NCBI RefSeq assembly: GCF_030676955.1 | Contig: NZ_JAUUUU010000005.1 | Location: 1 to 64,000 of the forward strand | Reading direction: 5' to 3' | Origin: Porticoccus litoralis | GTDB taxonomy: Bacteria; Pseudomonadota; Gammaproteobacteria; Pseudomonadales; Porticoccaceae | DNA length: 64,000 bases | Translations under genes and position numbers: made by a program | Notes under the pieces: model-generated | What the model was told of the DNA's origin: nothing | Databases searched by the model: none | The model's input: only the letters and a program-made list of their open reading frames with translations | Shown: positions 26,760 to 35,364 of the stretch, piece after piece | Layout: every line of letters begins with the position of its first letter | Position numbering within the stretch: position 1 is the stretch's first letter

Positions 26760-27902
26760 TCACACGGGTTGTTCAGAAATGGCTTTGAGCAGAGCAGCGC
26801 CCACAACCTGATGGCGCCAACCGGTGGCAAGGGAATCGGGAAGTTCAGTGGGCATGTCATCACAGTGTGAGCGGACCAGCTGTTCAATGTCGCGTTTCCT
26901 GGCCAGCATCTCCACGGGCAACTGGTAGGATTCAGCACGATCTGTCACCACAGCTTTCAAGGCCTTGCCAATGTCCCGGGCCTCTTTGGGCAGAGGAGCA
27001 TCAAGCGGCTTCAGTGGTGCTTCGGACACATTTTGCTCCGCCGTTTTCAGCATATCCAGCAGCAGGTCGCCATAACGCCTGATCAGGCCGGGGTGCATAC
27101 CTTCAATGTCTGCCAGCGCCGCCTTATTTTTGGGCGTACTGGAGGCAATCTCCAGTAAGACTCGGTCAGGAATCACACGGTTACGGGGGCGGTTTCGACG
27201 GCGAGCTTCGTTTTCACGCCACAGACATAGTTGCTGCAAGGCCACCAGGGCTTGTTGTGACAGGCGCCAGGCCCCTTTGACCTTGCGGTAGTATTCACTG
27301 CCATCATCCCGGCTGTTGGCACGCGCCACCAGATCCCGCATTTCCTCCGCGATCCAGTCTCTTCTTTCCAAGCGGTCGAGATCGAGCAGCAACTGCTGGT
27401 AGACCGGTAACAGGTGGTAAACATCCGAGGCTGCGTACCCCAGTTGCGCTTCGGTTAACGGGCGTTGCAGCCAGTCAGAACGGGTTTCATCCTTGGGCAC
27501 GTGAACATCCAGCATGTCTGCAACCAGGGCCGCATAGCCCCGCGAAAACCCATAGCCAGCCAACGCCGCCGCAATCTGGGTATCAAACAGCGGCAAAGGC
27601 AAACACCCCATCACATGTTGTAACACCTCAAGGTCTTCCGAGCAGGAGTGAAATACCTTGGTAATGGCATCATTGGTGAATACTTCCGCCAAGGGCTGCA
27701 AATTATCAATGGCAACGGGGTCAATCAGCCAGCAATGATTGCCGTCGTAGATCTGGATCAACCCCAGAATCGGGTAAAACGTATCCGTACGCATAAACTC
27801 GGTATCTACCGCCAGCGCAGGGCAACTGTTCAATTCAGCAATACATTTGCCAAGTGCCTGTTGGTCAGCAACAAGAATTGGGGCTGCGGCCTGTTCCGTC
27901 AT
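26760..27902 (-). CDS. rnd: Ribonuclease D
   Basis: 3'-5' exoribonuclease of 380 residues that trims tRNA and other stable RNA 3' ends. DEDD catalytic residues are visible in AVDTEFMRTDTFYP near 32 (Asp and Glu), HSCSEDLEVL near 85 and the Exo III motif YAASDVYHLLPVY near 155. Two HRDC-type helical domains fill the C-terminal half. It leads the rnd-ycgL-ycgN unit. Confidence 0.96.
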   Translation of the reverse strand: MTEQAAAPILVADQQALGKCIAELNSCPALAVDTEFMRTDTFYPILGLIQIYDGNHCWLIDPVAIDNLQPLAEVFTNDAITKVFHSCSEDLEVLQHVMGCLPLPLFDTQIAAALAGYGFSRGYAALVADMLDVHVPKDETRSDWLQRPLTEAQLGYAASDVYHLLPVYQQLLLDLDRLERRDWIAEEMRDLVARANSRDDGSEYYRKVKGAWRLSQQALVALQQLCLWRENEARRRNRPRNRVIPDRVLLEIASSTPKNKAALADIEGMHPGLIRRYGDLLLDMLKTAEQNVSEAPLKPLDAPLPKEARDIGKALKAVVTDRAESYQLPVEMLARKRDIEQLVRSHCDDMPTELPDSLATGWRHQVVGAALLKAISEQPV

Positions 27903-27944
27903 GAAAACCTCGTCTGAAGGACTGGTAAAAACAACCGCATAAAC

Positions 27945-28538
27945 CTACAGCTGCTTGCGACTTGAAAATGCATGGGCCAGGGTACCACCATCCACGTACT
28001 CCAGCTCACCACCCATGGGCACACCATGGGCAATTCGGCTGACAATCACATTTAGCTGACGCGCCCGCTCGCTGATGTAATGTGCGGTGGTCTCACCTTC
28101 AACCGTGAGATTAGTGGCGAGAATCAACTCACTGACATTCTCTTCTACAAGTCTATTCATCAACTGATCCACACCAATGGCTTCCGGACCGATACCATCG
28201 ATCGGTGACAGGTGCCCTAACAGCACAAAATAGCGCCCCCGGTAGGTATTGCTCTGTTCAATGGCGAACAGATCTGCGGGAGTTTCAACCACACACAATT
28301 GCTGGTTGTCCCGCCGGGGATTAGCGCAGATTTCACAGTATTCGCTCTCAGTCAGTGTACGGCACAGCTGGCAACGGCCAACATGTTCTACCGCCTCATT
28401 CAGTGCCTGTACCAGGCGGGCCGCACCCTTGCGGTCTCGCTCCAGCAATTGCAGCGCCATGCGTTGCGCAGACTTTGGCCCAACGCCGGGAAGGCATCGC
28501 AGGGCATCAATCAGTTCATCAATCAGAGGGCTATACAC
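27945..28538 (-). CDS. recR: Recombination mediator RecR
   Basis: A 197-residue component of the RecFOR pathway that helps load RecA on gapped DNA. It has an N-terminal helix-hairpin-helix (LPGVGPKSAQRMA near 17), a four-cysteine zinc finger (CQLC near 54, CEICANPRR near 66) and a Toprim domain with VVETPADLFAIE near 80 and LATNLTVEGETTA near 141. It is third in the dnaX-ybaB-recR unit, a widely conserved cluster. Confidence 0.97.
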   Translation of the reverse strand: MYSPLIDELIDALRCLPGVGPKSAQRMALQLLERDRKGAARLVQALNEAVEHVGRCQLCRTLTESEYCEICANPRRDNQQLCVVETPADLFAIEQSNTYRGRYFVLLGHLSPIDGIGPEAIGVDQLMNRLVEENVSELILATNLTVEGETTAHYISERARQLNVIVSRIAHGVPMGGELEYVDGGTLAHAFSSRKQL

Positions 28539-28550
28539 AGACTGTCACAC

Positions 28551-28868
28551 TTAAAAAGGCATTTGAAAACCGGGTGGCATTTGCATGCCACCTGTGAGTT
28601 TTTCCATCTGTTGGCGCTGCGTTTCCTCCACCTTGCGCACGGCATCATTGACCGCCGCCGCCAGGAGGTCTTCAAGAAATTCCTTGTCCTCTGACAACAC
28701 ACCGGGATCAATAGTGACTTTGCGTACATCGTGGCGGCCATTCATTACCACCTTCACCATGCCAGCACCGGATTCACCCGTTACTTCGGCCTTTGCCGCC
28801 TCAGCCTGCATCTTTTGCATTTTTTCCTGCATCTGCTGAGCTTGCTTCATTAAATCGTTAATATTCAT
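28551..28868 (-). CDS. ybaB: YbaB/EbfC nucleoid-associated protein
   Basis: A 105-residue DNA-binding protein of the YbaB/EbfC family that binds DNA as a dimer. It begins with MNINDLMKQAQQMQEKMQKMQ and contains the conserved core VTGESGAGMVKVVMNGRHDVRKVTIDP. The methionine- and glutamine-rich N-terminal helix is typical. It lies between dnaX and recR with short gaps. Confidence 0.97.
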   Translation of the reverse strand: MNINDLMKQAQQMQEKMQKMQAEAAKAEVTGESGAGMVKVVMNGRHDVRKVTIDPGVLSEDKEFLEDLLAAAVNDAVRKVEETQRQQMEKLTGGMQMPPGFQMPF

Positions 28869-28885
28869 TAAATTACCTTAAATAT

Positions 28886-31129
28886 TTAATCTAAAGGTTT
28901 AATTGTATTTTCTAGTAACACGCCATTGAACATGTCGGTAATTCGACGCACATGCGGGTCCTGTTTCAGGCTGTTCACAGCATCCTGCTGACGCTCCTGT
29001 CGCAGCCGCTCCAGATACGCCTGCGGTGTTTCAGAACTGACCACACCCACTTCTATGACAACAGAAACCGGTACATTGAAATAACTGTCCAGAATGCCGG
29101 CCAAACGTTGCTGATGACCTTCTTCATAAAGAGATGCATGGTCAATATCCAGCACAAAATGAAGTACGGCATCCGAGACCTCAACCAGTGTCAGATTTGC
29201 CGCCGTGTTTTGGAGCAAGCCACCTATTTGAAGTGCCTGGTAAATATCCAGCCAATCAGACGGCTTTACTTTCTCCAAAGGCAATCTGGCCGCAGCAGCC
29301 CCATCGTTGCCGTGGCGTGCTTCATGGGTCTCCCTAGTTGCGGAGTCTGCTTCTGAGATATCTGCTGTAGTGACCGACTGCTGAGCATGTGCCGCACGGG
29401 AGAAGGCATGAAGAGTTTCCGTTGATACCAGAGAGTGTTCACCCTCACCAGACCCTGATCCGGCAATGGATTCATAATATTCGAGATCTGCATCGGATGC
29501 TTCTTCAGTCACATCCGCTTCGAACAAAGGGTTATTTGACTGGAGTTCGGTATCGCAAACCGGTGACTGTGAGGTTGCTACCTCGCCCCTTACAGAAGGT
29601 GCATTTCCGTCAACCAGACTTTTTGGGACGACTATTGATTGTTCAGCTGCAGGCGTTTTATTAGCTAAGGGCTCTTTATCGGCTGAGGGCTCTTTATCCG
29701 CTGAGGGCTCTTTATTCGCTGAAGGCTCTTTATCCGCTGAAGGCTCTTTATCCGCTGAGGGCTCTCCATCAACCAGGGGCTCTATATTTGAAGGCTCTTC
29801 CCTGGCGATAGGCTCTTCGATAACGGAAGATGCAGGCTCGTCAGCAGGAGGGGTAATGGCAATAACTTTCTCAGGAGTCGATTCCTGATTAACCCCCAGG
29901 GCTTCAACGATGGCAGCAGCCCGGTGGCTCTTGTTGTCCACCGGGGCTTCAGGTTCAGGCTTTTTTACGGGGGCCAAATCCTCCCCTGCATCGATCCGGG
30001 AAGGGGCAGCAGATGAAACAGATGGCGGGTTAGGACCAGACCCAGCCACCGGGCGGAAAGCCAGTGTTCGCAGCAGCGCCATTTCAAAACCCAAACGCGG
30101 GTCTGGCGCCAGAGGCAAATCCCTGCGACCCAGCAAGGCAATCTGGTAAAACAACTGCACATCTTCGGCGCTCATGGCTTTCGCCAGCTCCTGCACCAAC
30201 TGGTAGTCACCATGGCGGTTATCCAGCGCATCCGGTACTGTCTGGGCGATGGCCACCCGATGCCATACGGACAACAAATCCCCGAGTGCGGCCCCATAGT
30301 CCGGGGCGTGTTCAGCCATACGGTCGACAACAGCCAGCACTTCCGTACCATCGCCATTGGCCAGTGCCCTAGCAATATCGGCGATTGCGCTCAGGTCAAT
30401 ACTGCCCAACATGTTGTTGACTTCAGATTCTGTGATTGTTCCCGCGCCGTGGGAAATAGCCTGGTCCGTCAGGCTTAGTGCATCACGCATACTGCCATCT
30501 GCAGCACGGGCCAAAGCCCACAAAGCGGCTTCCTCGTTAGGAACCTGCTCTTCACCCAACACAAACTGCAAATGCTCGACGATACGTTCCGGGCTCAGGT
30601 TTTTCAGGTTAAATTGCAGGCAGCGCGACAGAATAGTGACAGGCAGTTTTTGGGGGTCAGTAGTCGCCAGCAGAAACTTCACATGGGGCGGCGGTTCTTC
30701 AAGGGTTTTTAGCAGCGCATTAAAGCTGTGCCCGGAGAGCATGTGAACTTCGTCAATCAGATAGACTTTATAACGTCCAACAGTGGGTGCGTACTGCACA
30801 TTTTCCAGCAACTCACGAGTGTCCTCGACCTTGGTCCGGGAAGCAGCATCCACTTCAATCAGGTCAACAAACCGACCTTCTCCAATGGAAACACAAGCGC
30901 TACAAGTGCCACAGGGCTCGGAACTTACATCCTGCTCGCAGTTAAGGCACTTGGCCAGAATGCGGGCAATAGTGGTTTTACCGACACCTCGGGTACCGGT
31001 GAATAGATAGGCATGGTGCAGGCGGTTGTTATCCAGTGCGTTGACCAGTGCCCGCAGCACATGCTCCTGCCCGACCATCTCGCTGAAATTGCGAGGCCGC
31101 CATTTTCGGGCCAGCACCTGATAACTCAT
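28886..31129 (-). CDS. dnaX: DNA polymerase III tau (and gamma) subunit
   Basis: Clamp-loader ATPase and replisome organiser of 747 residues. The true start is MSYQVLARKWRPRNF; the frame continues upstream without family similarity. Motifs are Walker A GTRGVGKTT near 45, zinc-binding CLNCEQD...CGTCSAC near 64-79, VIDEVHML-type YLIDEVHMLSG near 123 and sensor TTDPQKLPVTILSRC near 155. The first 370 residues form the AAA+ and collar domains. A low-complexity linker (about 375-600) is followed by the tau-specific C-terminal domain that binds the polymerase. An internal frameshift signal should also produce a shorter gamma subunit. Confidence 0.97.
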   Translation of the reverse strand: MSYQVLARKWRPRNFSEMVGQEHVLRALVNALDNNRLHHAYLFTGTRGVGKTTIARILAKCLNCEQDVSSEPCGTCSACVSIGEGRFVDLIEVDAASRTKVEDTRELLENVQYAPTVGRYKVYLIDEVHMLSGHSFNALLKTLEEPPPHVKFLLATTDPQKLPVTILSRCLQFNLKNLSPERIVEHLQFVLGEEQVPNEEAALWALARAADGSMRDALSLTDQAISHGAGTITESEVNNMLGSIDLSAIADIARALANGDGTEVLAVVDRMAEHAPDYGAALGDLLSVWHRVAIAQTVPDALDNRHGDYQLVQELAKAMSAEDVQLFYQIALLGRRDLPLAPDPRLGFEMALLRTLAFRPVAGSGPNPPSVSSAAPSRIDAGEDLAPVKKPEPEAPVDNKSHRAAAIVEALGVNQESTPEKVIAITPPADEPASSVIEEPIAREEPSNIEPLVDGEPSADKEPSADKEPSANKEPSADKEPSADKEPLANKTPAAEQSIVVPKSLVDGNAPSVRGEVATSQSPVCDTELQSNNPLFEADVTEEASDADLEYYESIAGSGSGEGEHSLVSTETLHAFSRAAHAQQSVTTADISEADSATRETHEARHGNDGAAAARLPLEKVKPSDWLDIYQALQIGGLLQNTAANLTLVEVSDAVLHFVLDIDHASLYEEGHQQRLAGILDSYFNVPVSVVIEVGVVSSETPQAYLERLRQERQQDAVNSLKQDPHVRRITDMFNGVLLENTIKPLD
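29661..29768 (-). repeat. 18-bp tandem repeats in the dnaX linker
   Basis: About six copies of an 18-bp unit encoding the hexapeptide EPSADK, with small variants (EPSANK, EPLANK). They fall in the disordered linker between the AAA+ part and the tau-specific domain, beyond the frameshift site, so only tau would contain them. Confidence 0.9.
29920..29986 (-). other. Programmed -1 ribosomal frameshift signal in dnaX
   Basis: On the coding strand, in order: GGGGAGG (29986-29980), a 13-base spacer, the slippery heptamer A AAA AAG (29966-29960) in the frame GTA AAA AAG (codons 388-390), and a hairpin with 8-bp perfect arms CCCGGTGG / CCACCGGG and a 10-base loop (29945-29938 and 29927-29920). A -1 slip gives one codon (GCC) and then TGA at 29957-29955, so gamma would be about 391 residues. 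The layout is the same as in Escherichia coli dnaX. Confidence 0.88.
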
Positions 31130-31237
31130 GAATTCGTATCCAGCAGAGGGAAAAAAGCCATTATAGGGGCAACGGATTGGCTTCGAAAGGCAACGAATAG
31201 TTCCTGACAAATACCCATCAATGGCACAGGAAGACCA

Positions 31238-32152
31238 TCAGGCAGATTCCCTAACCATATCATCCGAAGGGCTGCTGTCCGGCATACTGACACTATCCTT
31301 GTCACCACCGGTTTCACCATCCCACAGGTTGACCATTCTGATTCGCGATGGCCGCTCAATCTGCAAACTGGCGAAGTCAAAAAGATCAGTATCTGCCAAT
31401 TGTGAGGGGGCGACGCTTTTGATCGCAGCAAAGATGGTTTCCAGGCGACCCGGATGCTGTTTCTCCCAGCCCTGCAGCATCTCCTTGATGACCTGACGTT
31501 GCAGATTGTCTTGGGAGCCACAGAGATTACAGGGAATAATCGGAAATTCTTTCAAACCGGCATAGGCTTCCAGGTCTTCTTCCTTGCAGTAAGCCAGCGG
31601 GCGAATGACGACGTTCTGCTTGTCGTCACTAAGCAGTTTCGGCGGCATAGCCTTCAACTTGCCGCCATAAAACATATTGAGAAACAGCGTTTCGATAATG
31701 TCATCCCGGTGGTGACCCAGAGCGATCTTGGTCGCGCCGATTTGCTGGGCAAAACCGTACAATGTGCCACGGCGCAGTCTTGAGCAGAGTCCGCAATAGG
31801 TTTTGCCTTCCGGAACCAGTTCGGTGACGACACTGTAGGTGTCCTTTTCCAGAATGTGGAACGGCACACCGAGGCCAGACAGATAGGCAGGCAGTACCTC
31901 CGGGGGAAAACCGGGCTGCTTTTGATCCAGATTAACCGCCACTATTTCAAATGATACCGGTGCCGTCTTCTGCAGGTTGAGCAAAATATCCAACATGCAG
32001 TAGGAATCCTTGCCACCGGACAGACAGACCATGATTTTGTCGCCGTCTTCAATCATGTTGTAGTCGGCAATGGCGCTGCCAACATTGCGACGCAGGCGTT
32101 TTTGCAGCTTGTTAAATTCCAGTCGTTCTTTGCGGGTATCAAACTCTGTCAT
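31238..32152 (-). CDS. ttcA: tRNA 2-thiocytidine biosynthesis protein TtcA
   Basis: Fe-S dependent enzyme that thiolates cytidine 32 of certain tRNAs; 304 residues. It has the PP-loop CLSGGKDSYCMLD near 43 and the two cysteine pairs CGLCSRLRRG near 120 and CNLCGSQDN near 208 that hold the cluster. The motif ALGHHRDDIIETLFLNMFYGG near 142 is typical. It lies about 110 bases upstream of dnaX on the same strand. Confidence 0.97.
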   Translation of the reverse strand: MTEFDTRKERLEFNKLQKRLRRNVGSAIADYNMIEDGDKIMVCLSGGKDSYCMLDILLNLQKTAPVSFEIVAVNLDQKQPGFPPEVLPAYLSGLGVPFHILEKDTYSVVTELVPEGKTYCGLCSRLRRGTLYGFAQQIGATKIALGHHRDDIIETLFLNMFYGGKLKAMPPKLLSDDKQNVVIRPLAYCKEEDLEAYAGLKEFPIIPCNLCGSQDNLQRQVIKEMLQGWEKQHPGRLETIFAAIKSVAPSQLADTDLFDFASLQIERPSRIRMVNLWDGETGGDKDSVSMPDSSPSDDMVRESA

Positions 32153-32257
32153 GGCACATCATTACGTTGCTACTGGAGCGAAGTTGAGAAAACAGTTGTG
32201 GGCGTTAAGGCGGGCCATTGTATAGTTTTCTGGCCCAATCCCAAACCGTTACAGCGC

Positions 32258-32896
32258 TCAGGCACTCTGCGTGTAACGTGCCTTGAGGGCACTGTAGAGC
32301 TGATCCTTGAAATCAGCACGGCTGTGGTCCAATTCTGACACCGCCTCTACGAGGTGCTCATTGTCTTCCTTCCCGCCCCAGTGCTTTCTGTAGGTGCCAT
32401 CCTGGTAGCCATGATCCTGACGAAAGAAATTCAGCACATTTTTGCCCACATAGCGGGTATAGAGTTCGTCAAAACTCAGGTCAATGCCGTCCATCAGTGT
32501 CGCGAATCCTGGCACATCAAATTTACGGGTTTGCAGGGTATACAGCGTAAAGGCCTCCAGGTCTTCCCGGAAATCACCGGATGGGGCCGCGCGTGAGAAG
32601 CCCTCCGCTACTTGTCCGGCAATAGACTCATGCCCATCGGAATCCAGTAACAGAATACTCAAACCGAAATGCCAGATATCCACCAGCTCCAGCTTCACCT
32701 GGTCCGCATCCGGCGTCTGCTTTTTCCACCATTTCCAGCCATAGTGGTCGAGCAGTTCTGCACACTCCACCCAGATCGCCCGATACCAGGCAAAGTTTTG
32801 CTCAACCCAATTACTGTTGACCTTGCTGTTCATGGCATCTTGTAGCTCAAGCATCGCCAGAATTTGTTGTTTCATCAGAGCGGCTTTCTCATTCAT
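32258..32896 (-). CDS. All-alpha (dimeric) dUTP diphosphatase
   Basis: A 212-residue all-alpha NTP pyrophosphatase of the dimeric dUTPase family, which hydrolyses dUTP to dUMP to keep uracil out of DNA. The metal-binding helices are seen in WYRAIWVECAELLDHYGWKWWKKQ near 32 (ExxE motif) and QVKLELVDIWHFGLS near 66 (ExxD). It is not the trimeric Dut type. It is followed by its neighbour hydrolase gene with a four-base gap, implying one transcript. Confidence 0.9.
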   Translation of the reverse strand: MNEKAALMKQQILAMLELQDAMNSKVNSNWVEQNFAWYRAIWVECAELLDHYGWKWWKKQTPDADQVKLELVDIWHFGLSILLLDSDGHESIAGQVAEGFSRAAPSGDFREDLEAFTLYTLQTRKFDVPGFATLMDGIDLSFDELYTRYVGKNVLNFFRQDHGYQDGTYRKHWGGKEDNEHLVEAVSELDHSRADFKDQLYSALKARYTQSA

Positions 32897-32900
32897 TGGG

Positions 32901-33542
32901 TTATGCCCTTACAAACATATTGCTGCGCTTCTCATTACCGATAGTCGTGCCGGGACCATGCCCCGTCACAACCGATACATCATCGTCCAGCTCATAGAGA
33001 CGTTGCCGGATCGATTTGACGATCTCCTTGTGGTTACCGCCAGGCAAATCTGTGCGGCCGATGCCGCCACGAAACAGGGTATCACCGGCAATCAGAGTGT
33101 TTGCCGGGGCAAACCAGAAGCTGGTTGAGCCTGGGGTATGACCTGGCGTGTGCATGGCAACCCCCTCACAGCATCCCAGGTCGTGGTCATCCTGTAGATA
33201 GCCATCCGGTTTCGGCAGTGAAATTTGCGGCACACCAAACATCAGACACTGTTGTGCGACCCCATCCCACAAAAACATATCTTCGCGATGCAGCTGAATC
33301 GGCGCACCGGTTGCTTTCCTGATATCGCCAGCAGCGAGAATATGATCCAGGTGGGCATGGGTATGGATGATGGCCACCACCTGAAGTGATAGCTCGTTCA
33401 GTTTTGCCAGTATCAATTCCGGGTTACCACCGGGATCGATCACCAGCGCTTTTTTTGTTACAGGGTCACCAATAATGGTGCAGTTGCACTGTAGCGGACC
33501 CACCGGAAAAGTCAGGACAATGGGGGAGTTTTCTTCACTCAT
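32901..33542 (-). CDS. Metallo-beta-lactamase-fold hydrolase (YcbL/glyoxalase II-like)
   Basis: A 213-residue MBL-fold hydrolase with the metal motif HTHAHLDHI near 60, a third His in MHTPGHTPGST near 130, Asp in IAGDTLFRGGIGRTD near 152 and a last His in VTGHGPGTTIGNE near 195. Length and motifs match single-domain glyoxalase-II-like enzymes such as YcbL, which hydrolyse thioesters such as S-lactoylglutathione. It is upstream of and nearly joined to the dUTPase gene. Confidence 0.9.
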   Translation of the reverse strand: MSEENSPIVLTFPVGPLQCNCTIIGDPVTKKALVIDPGGNPELILAKLNELSLQVVAIIHTHAHLDHILAAGDIRKATGAPIQLHREDMFLWDGVAQQCLMFGVPQISLPKPDGYLQDDHDLGCCEGVAMHTPGHTPGSTSFWFAPANTLIAGDTLFRGGIGRTDLPGGNHKEIVKSIRQRLYELDDDVSVVTGHGPGTTIGNEKRSNMFVRA

Positions 33543-33882
33543 GGATAACTGTTATTCAAATATTGAAAGATGATCATGGTACCACAGCTCTCTAGGCTGA
33601 TCGGGCATGAGAAACCATGCTGATCCATCACACAGGGTATTGCGTAACACTGTTTACACACATGGATACCGGGCAGTTTCGGAACCATTGGTGCTGCGTG
33701 GACTCATAACATCCACGCACTCTTCGTCGGCATCGGGGCTCTTGTTCACGAAAAAATTTTCCCGAAGACAGCAGTGGTCAGCGAAGTCAGAAAAAAGGGT
33801 TGCCAGAAAGGACTAAAAACGCAAGCATGGCGCCCATAAAAATAAAGCCCGCTACAACTCAGACATACTATGGAGTAAGGCA
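33543..33882. other. Divergent intergenic region with an inverted repeat
   Basis: 340 bases between the metallo-hydrolase gene (minus) and the unknown secreted protein gene (plus). The one clear structure is a perfect 8-bp inverted repeat with a 9-base loop, TGCGTGGA / TCCACGCA, at 33695-33719, which could be an operator or RNA hairpin. A 69-codon reading frame here lacks a ribosome site and family similarity. No RNA gene is recognised. Confidence 0.5.
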
Positions 33883-34473
33883 ATGAAATTACTTTCACAA
33901 TTAATAGCCGTTCTCGCCCTCGCACTTTCACTGCAGGTCTCTGCCGATGAACCCCGGGAAGCGAGCATCGACTGGCAATCTTCAGCCGACATTTCCACAT
34001 TGATCGAATTCAAGCTCGATGCGGTCAACGGCGAAATCACTTATGGACCCAATTTTGCGTACTCAGACAAAGCTCTGCTGGACAACTTCTCAGAGATCTA
34101 CCTGGTTCGCGCCATTGACCACCAGGGCCAGGATCAATACGTGCTTTACATCACTGCGCAGTACAACGACAAGGACTGGCGCTCCTACAAAAATGCCAAG
34201 CTGAAAAACGGTGCCCAGCCGATAAAACTGGTATCCCTATCTACCGACATGAATGTATGCCCAGAGGCCTCCTGTCGCTATGAAGAGCGCATGGCCATCC
34301 CCCTGAGCATGATCAACTTTTTTGACAGCGCCAACATGGGCATGAACCTGACCATTGACGGTAACAGTTCCTATAACATCGCGCTCCCCAGCAGCTACTT
34401 CAGAGCCATACTCGATGCCGCTCCTGAAGAAGAACTCTACGACAACCTGCCAGCGCAGGATCAAAGCATCTGA
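33883..34473 (+). CDS. Secreted protein of unknown function
   Basis: A 196-residue protein with a clear signal peptide (1-21, ending LQVSA) and no membrane segment after it, so it is periplasmic or outer-membrane linked. The mature part is soluble-looking and mixed, with one cysteine pair in MNVCPEASCRYEERMAIPLS (near 122-128) that could form a disulfide. The rest has beta-strand patterns (TYGPNFAYSD, QYVLYITAQYNDKDW). I do not recognise a family. GGAGTAAGG precedes the ATG and a strong terminator follows, so it is a single-gene unit. Confidence 0.75.
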   Translation: MKLLSQLIAVLALALSLQVSADEPREASIDWQSSADISTLIEFKLDAVNGEITYGPNFAYSDKALLDNFSEIYLVRAIDHQGQDQYVLYITAQYNDKDWRSYKNAKLKNGAQPIKLVSLSTDMNVCPEASCRYEERMAIPLSMINFFDSANMGMNLTIDGNSSYNIALPSSYFRAILDAAPEEELYDNLPAQDQSI

Positions 34474-34497
34474 TACTTAACACCAGAAATACACCAA

Positions 34498-34526
34498 ATA
34501 AAAAGGGGCCTACAGGCCCCTTTTTA
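34498..34526 (+). terminator. Rho-independent terminator after the secreted-protein gene
   Basis: Hairpin AAAAGGGGCC / GGCCCCTTTTT with a four-base loop (TACA) and a T run, 25 bases after the stop codon. Confidence 0.95.
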
Positions 34527-34996
34527 TTTACTTATTTGGATGTATCACCAACACCGCTCGAATTGACAAACCCCACTCAAGACGGAAGCGTTGTGCTTTT
34601 CTGATACAAATTATCTATAACGACCAAGCCGGGCTACATGGAGGCCGAAAACCACCGCCCATGGCTGACACCTCCCGGCGTCAGCCAGGAAAATCTGACT
34701 AGCAAGAAAAAATTGCGCAAGATATTGAACAATCTATCGTCCGCGCGCCGGGGCTTGGCAGTGGCGACATCCATCAGGGACGTGATCGCTTTTTATCCCA
34801 CCGGCCAGTTACTCTTTATATTCCATGAAACAGCACCCACCCTGCCCCAGGATAAATTCTATAACTGGGATATCCGACTGGATTGGACAAGGGTACTGTC
34901 GAAAAACTTATCTAAAGAGCTATCAGTAGCGAATCGCAGAAAGCGACAAATCAGGACAAATCGTTTCAGATCAACAAAAATCTGCAACTGCTGTAA
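34527..34996. other. Intergenic stretch before the tRNA genes; no supported gene
   Basis: 470 bases between the terminator and tRNA-Leu. A plus-strand frame starts at 34638 and continues through the antisense of both the tRNA-Leu gene and the following spacer. The first 95 codons look mildly protein-like (for example SIRDVIAFYPTGQLLFIFHE), but there is no ribosome site and no family match, and the frame cannot be real through the tRNA. It may be a remnant of a lost gene. No terminator for the tRNA unit is visible. Confidence 0.4.
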
Positions 34997-35085
34997 TGGT
35001 GCCCGGAGCCGGGGTCGAACCGGCACGGAGGTTACCCTCCGAGGGATTTTAAGTCCCTTGCGTCTACCAATTTCGCCATCCGGGC
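34997..35085 (-). tRNA. tRNA-Leu (anticodon TAA)
   Basis: On the minus strand the gene starts GCCCGGATGGCGAAATTGG and ends CCGGGCACCA with the CCA encoded. The anticodon arm GGGACTTAAAATCCC gives TAA. A long variable arm (CGGAGGGTAACCTCCG) identifies a class II leucine tRNA, and the T-loop GGTTCGACCCC is intact. Confidence 0.97.
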
Positions 35086-35153
35086 ATGGAGGGGATGGTC
35101 AACGGCACAGCGGCTCCATTTGTATAAATGCTTTCGCTGTGCCGGGAGAATAA

Positions 35154-35227
35154 TGGAGGCGCGGGTCGGAATCGAACCGGCGTACACGGAGTTGCAGTCC
35201 GCTGCATGACCACTCTGCCACCGCGCC
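35154..35227 (-). tRNA. tRNA-Cys (anticodon GCA)
   Basis: The minus strand starts GGCGCGGTGGCAGAG, with anticodon arm GGACTGCAACTCC (GCA), T-loop GGTTCGATTCC and a 3' end CCGCGCC-T-CCA with encoded CCA and the U73 discriminator expected for cysteine. It lies just upstream of tRNA-Leu and downstream of pgsA, probably in one transcript. The tRNA-Gly often found here in relatives is absent. Confidence 0.97.
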
Positions 35228-35364
35228 TTCGGGATGCGGGATTGTACCCGACGAGTTTTTCAAAGAACAGTAAAGAAGGCGGGTATTCTATGGATTGACC
35301 GCCGAGAATCAACTCATTTTTCCCCTGTACACCACCGTCACTCAAATAGCTGAACAAGTTTTGT

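Noticed and set aside
29661..29768. CRISPR-like short direct repeats
   Set aside because: The 18-bp units are contiguous, without spacers, and are in frame inside dnaX.
31130..31210. Upstream extension of dnaX by 27 codons
   Set aside because: The extension has no family similarity; the conserved N-terminus begins at MSYQVLARKW.
33607..33816. A 69-codon frame upstream of the secreted-protein gene
   Set aside because: No ribosome site and no recognisable features.
34638..35153. A 171-codon plus-strand frame before and across the tRNA-Leu region
   Set aside because: It runs through the antisense of the tRNA-Leu gene, has no ribosome site and matches no family. At most the first part is a remnant.
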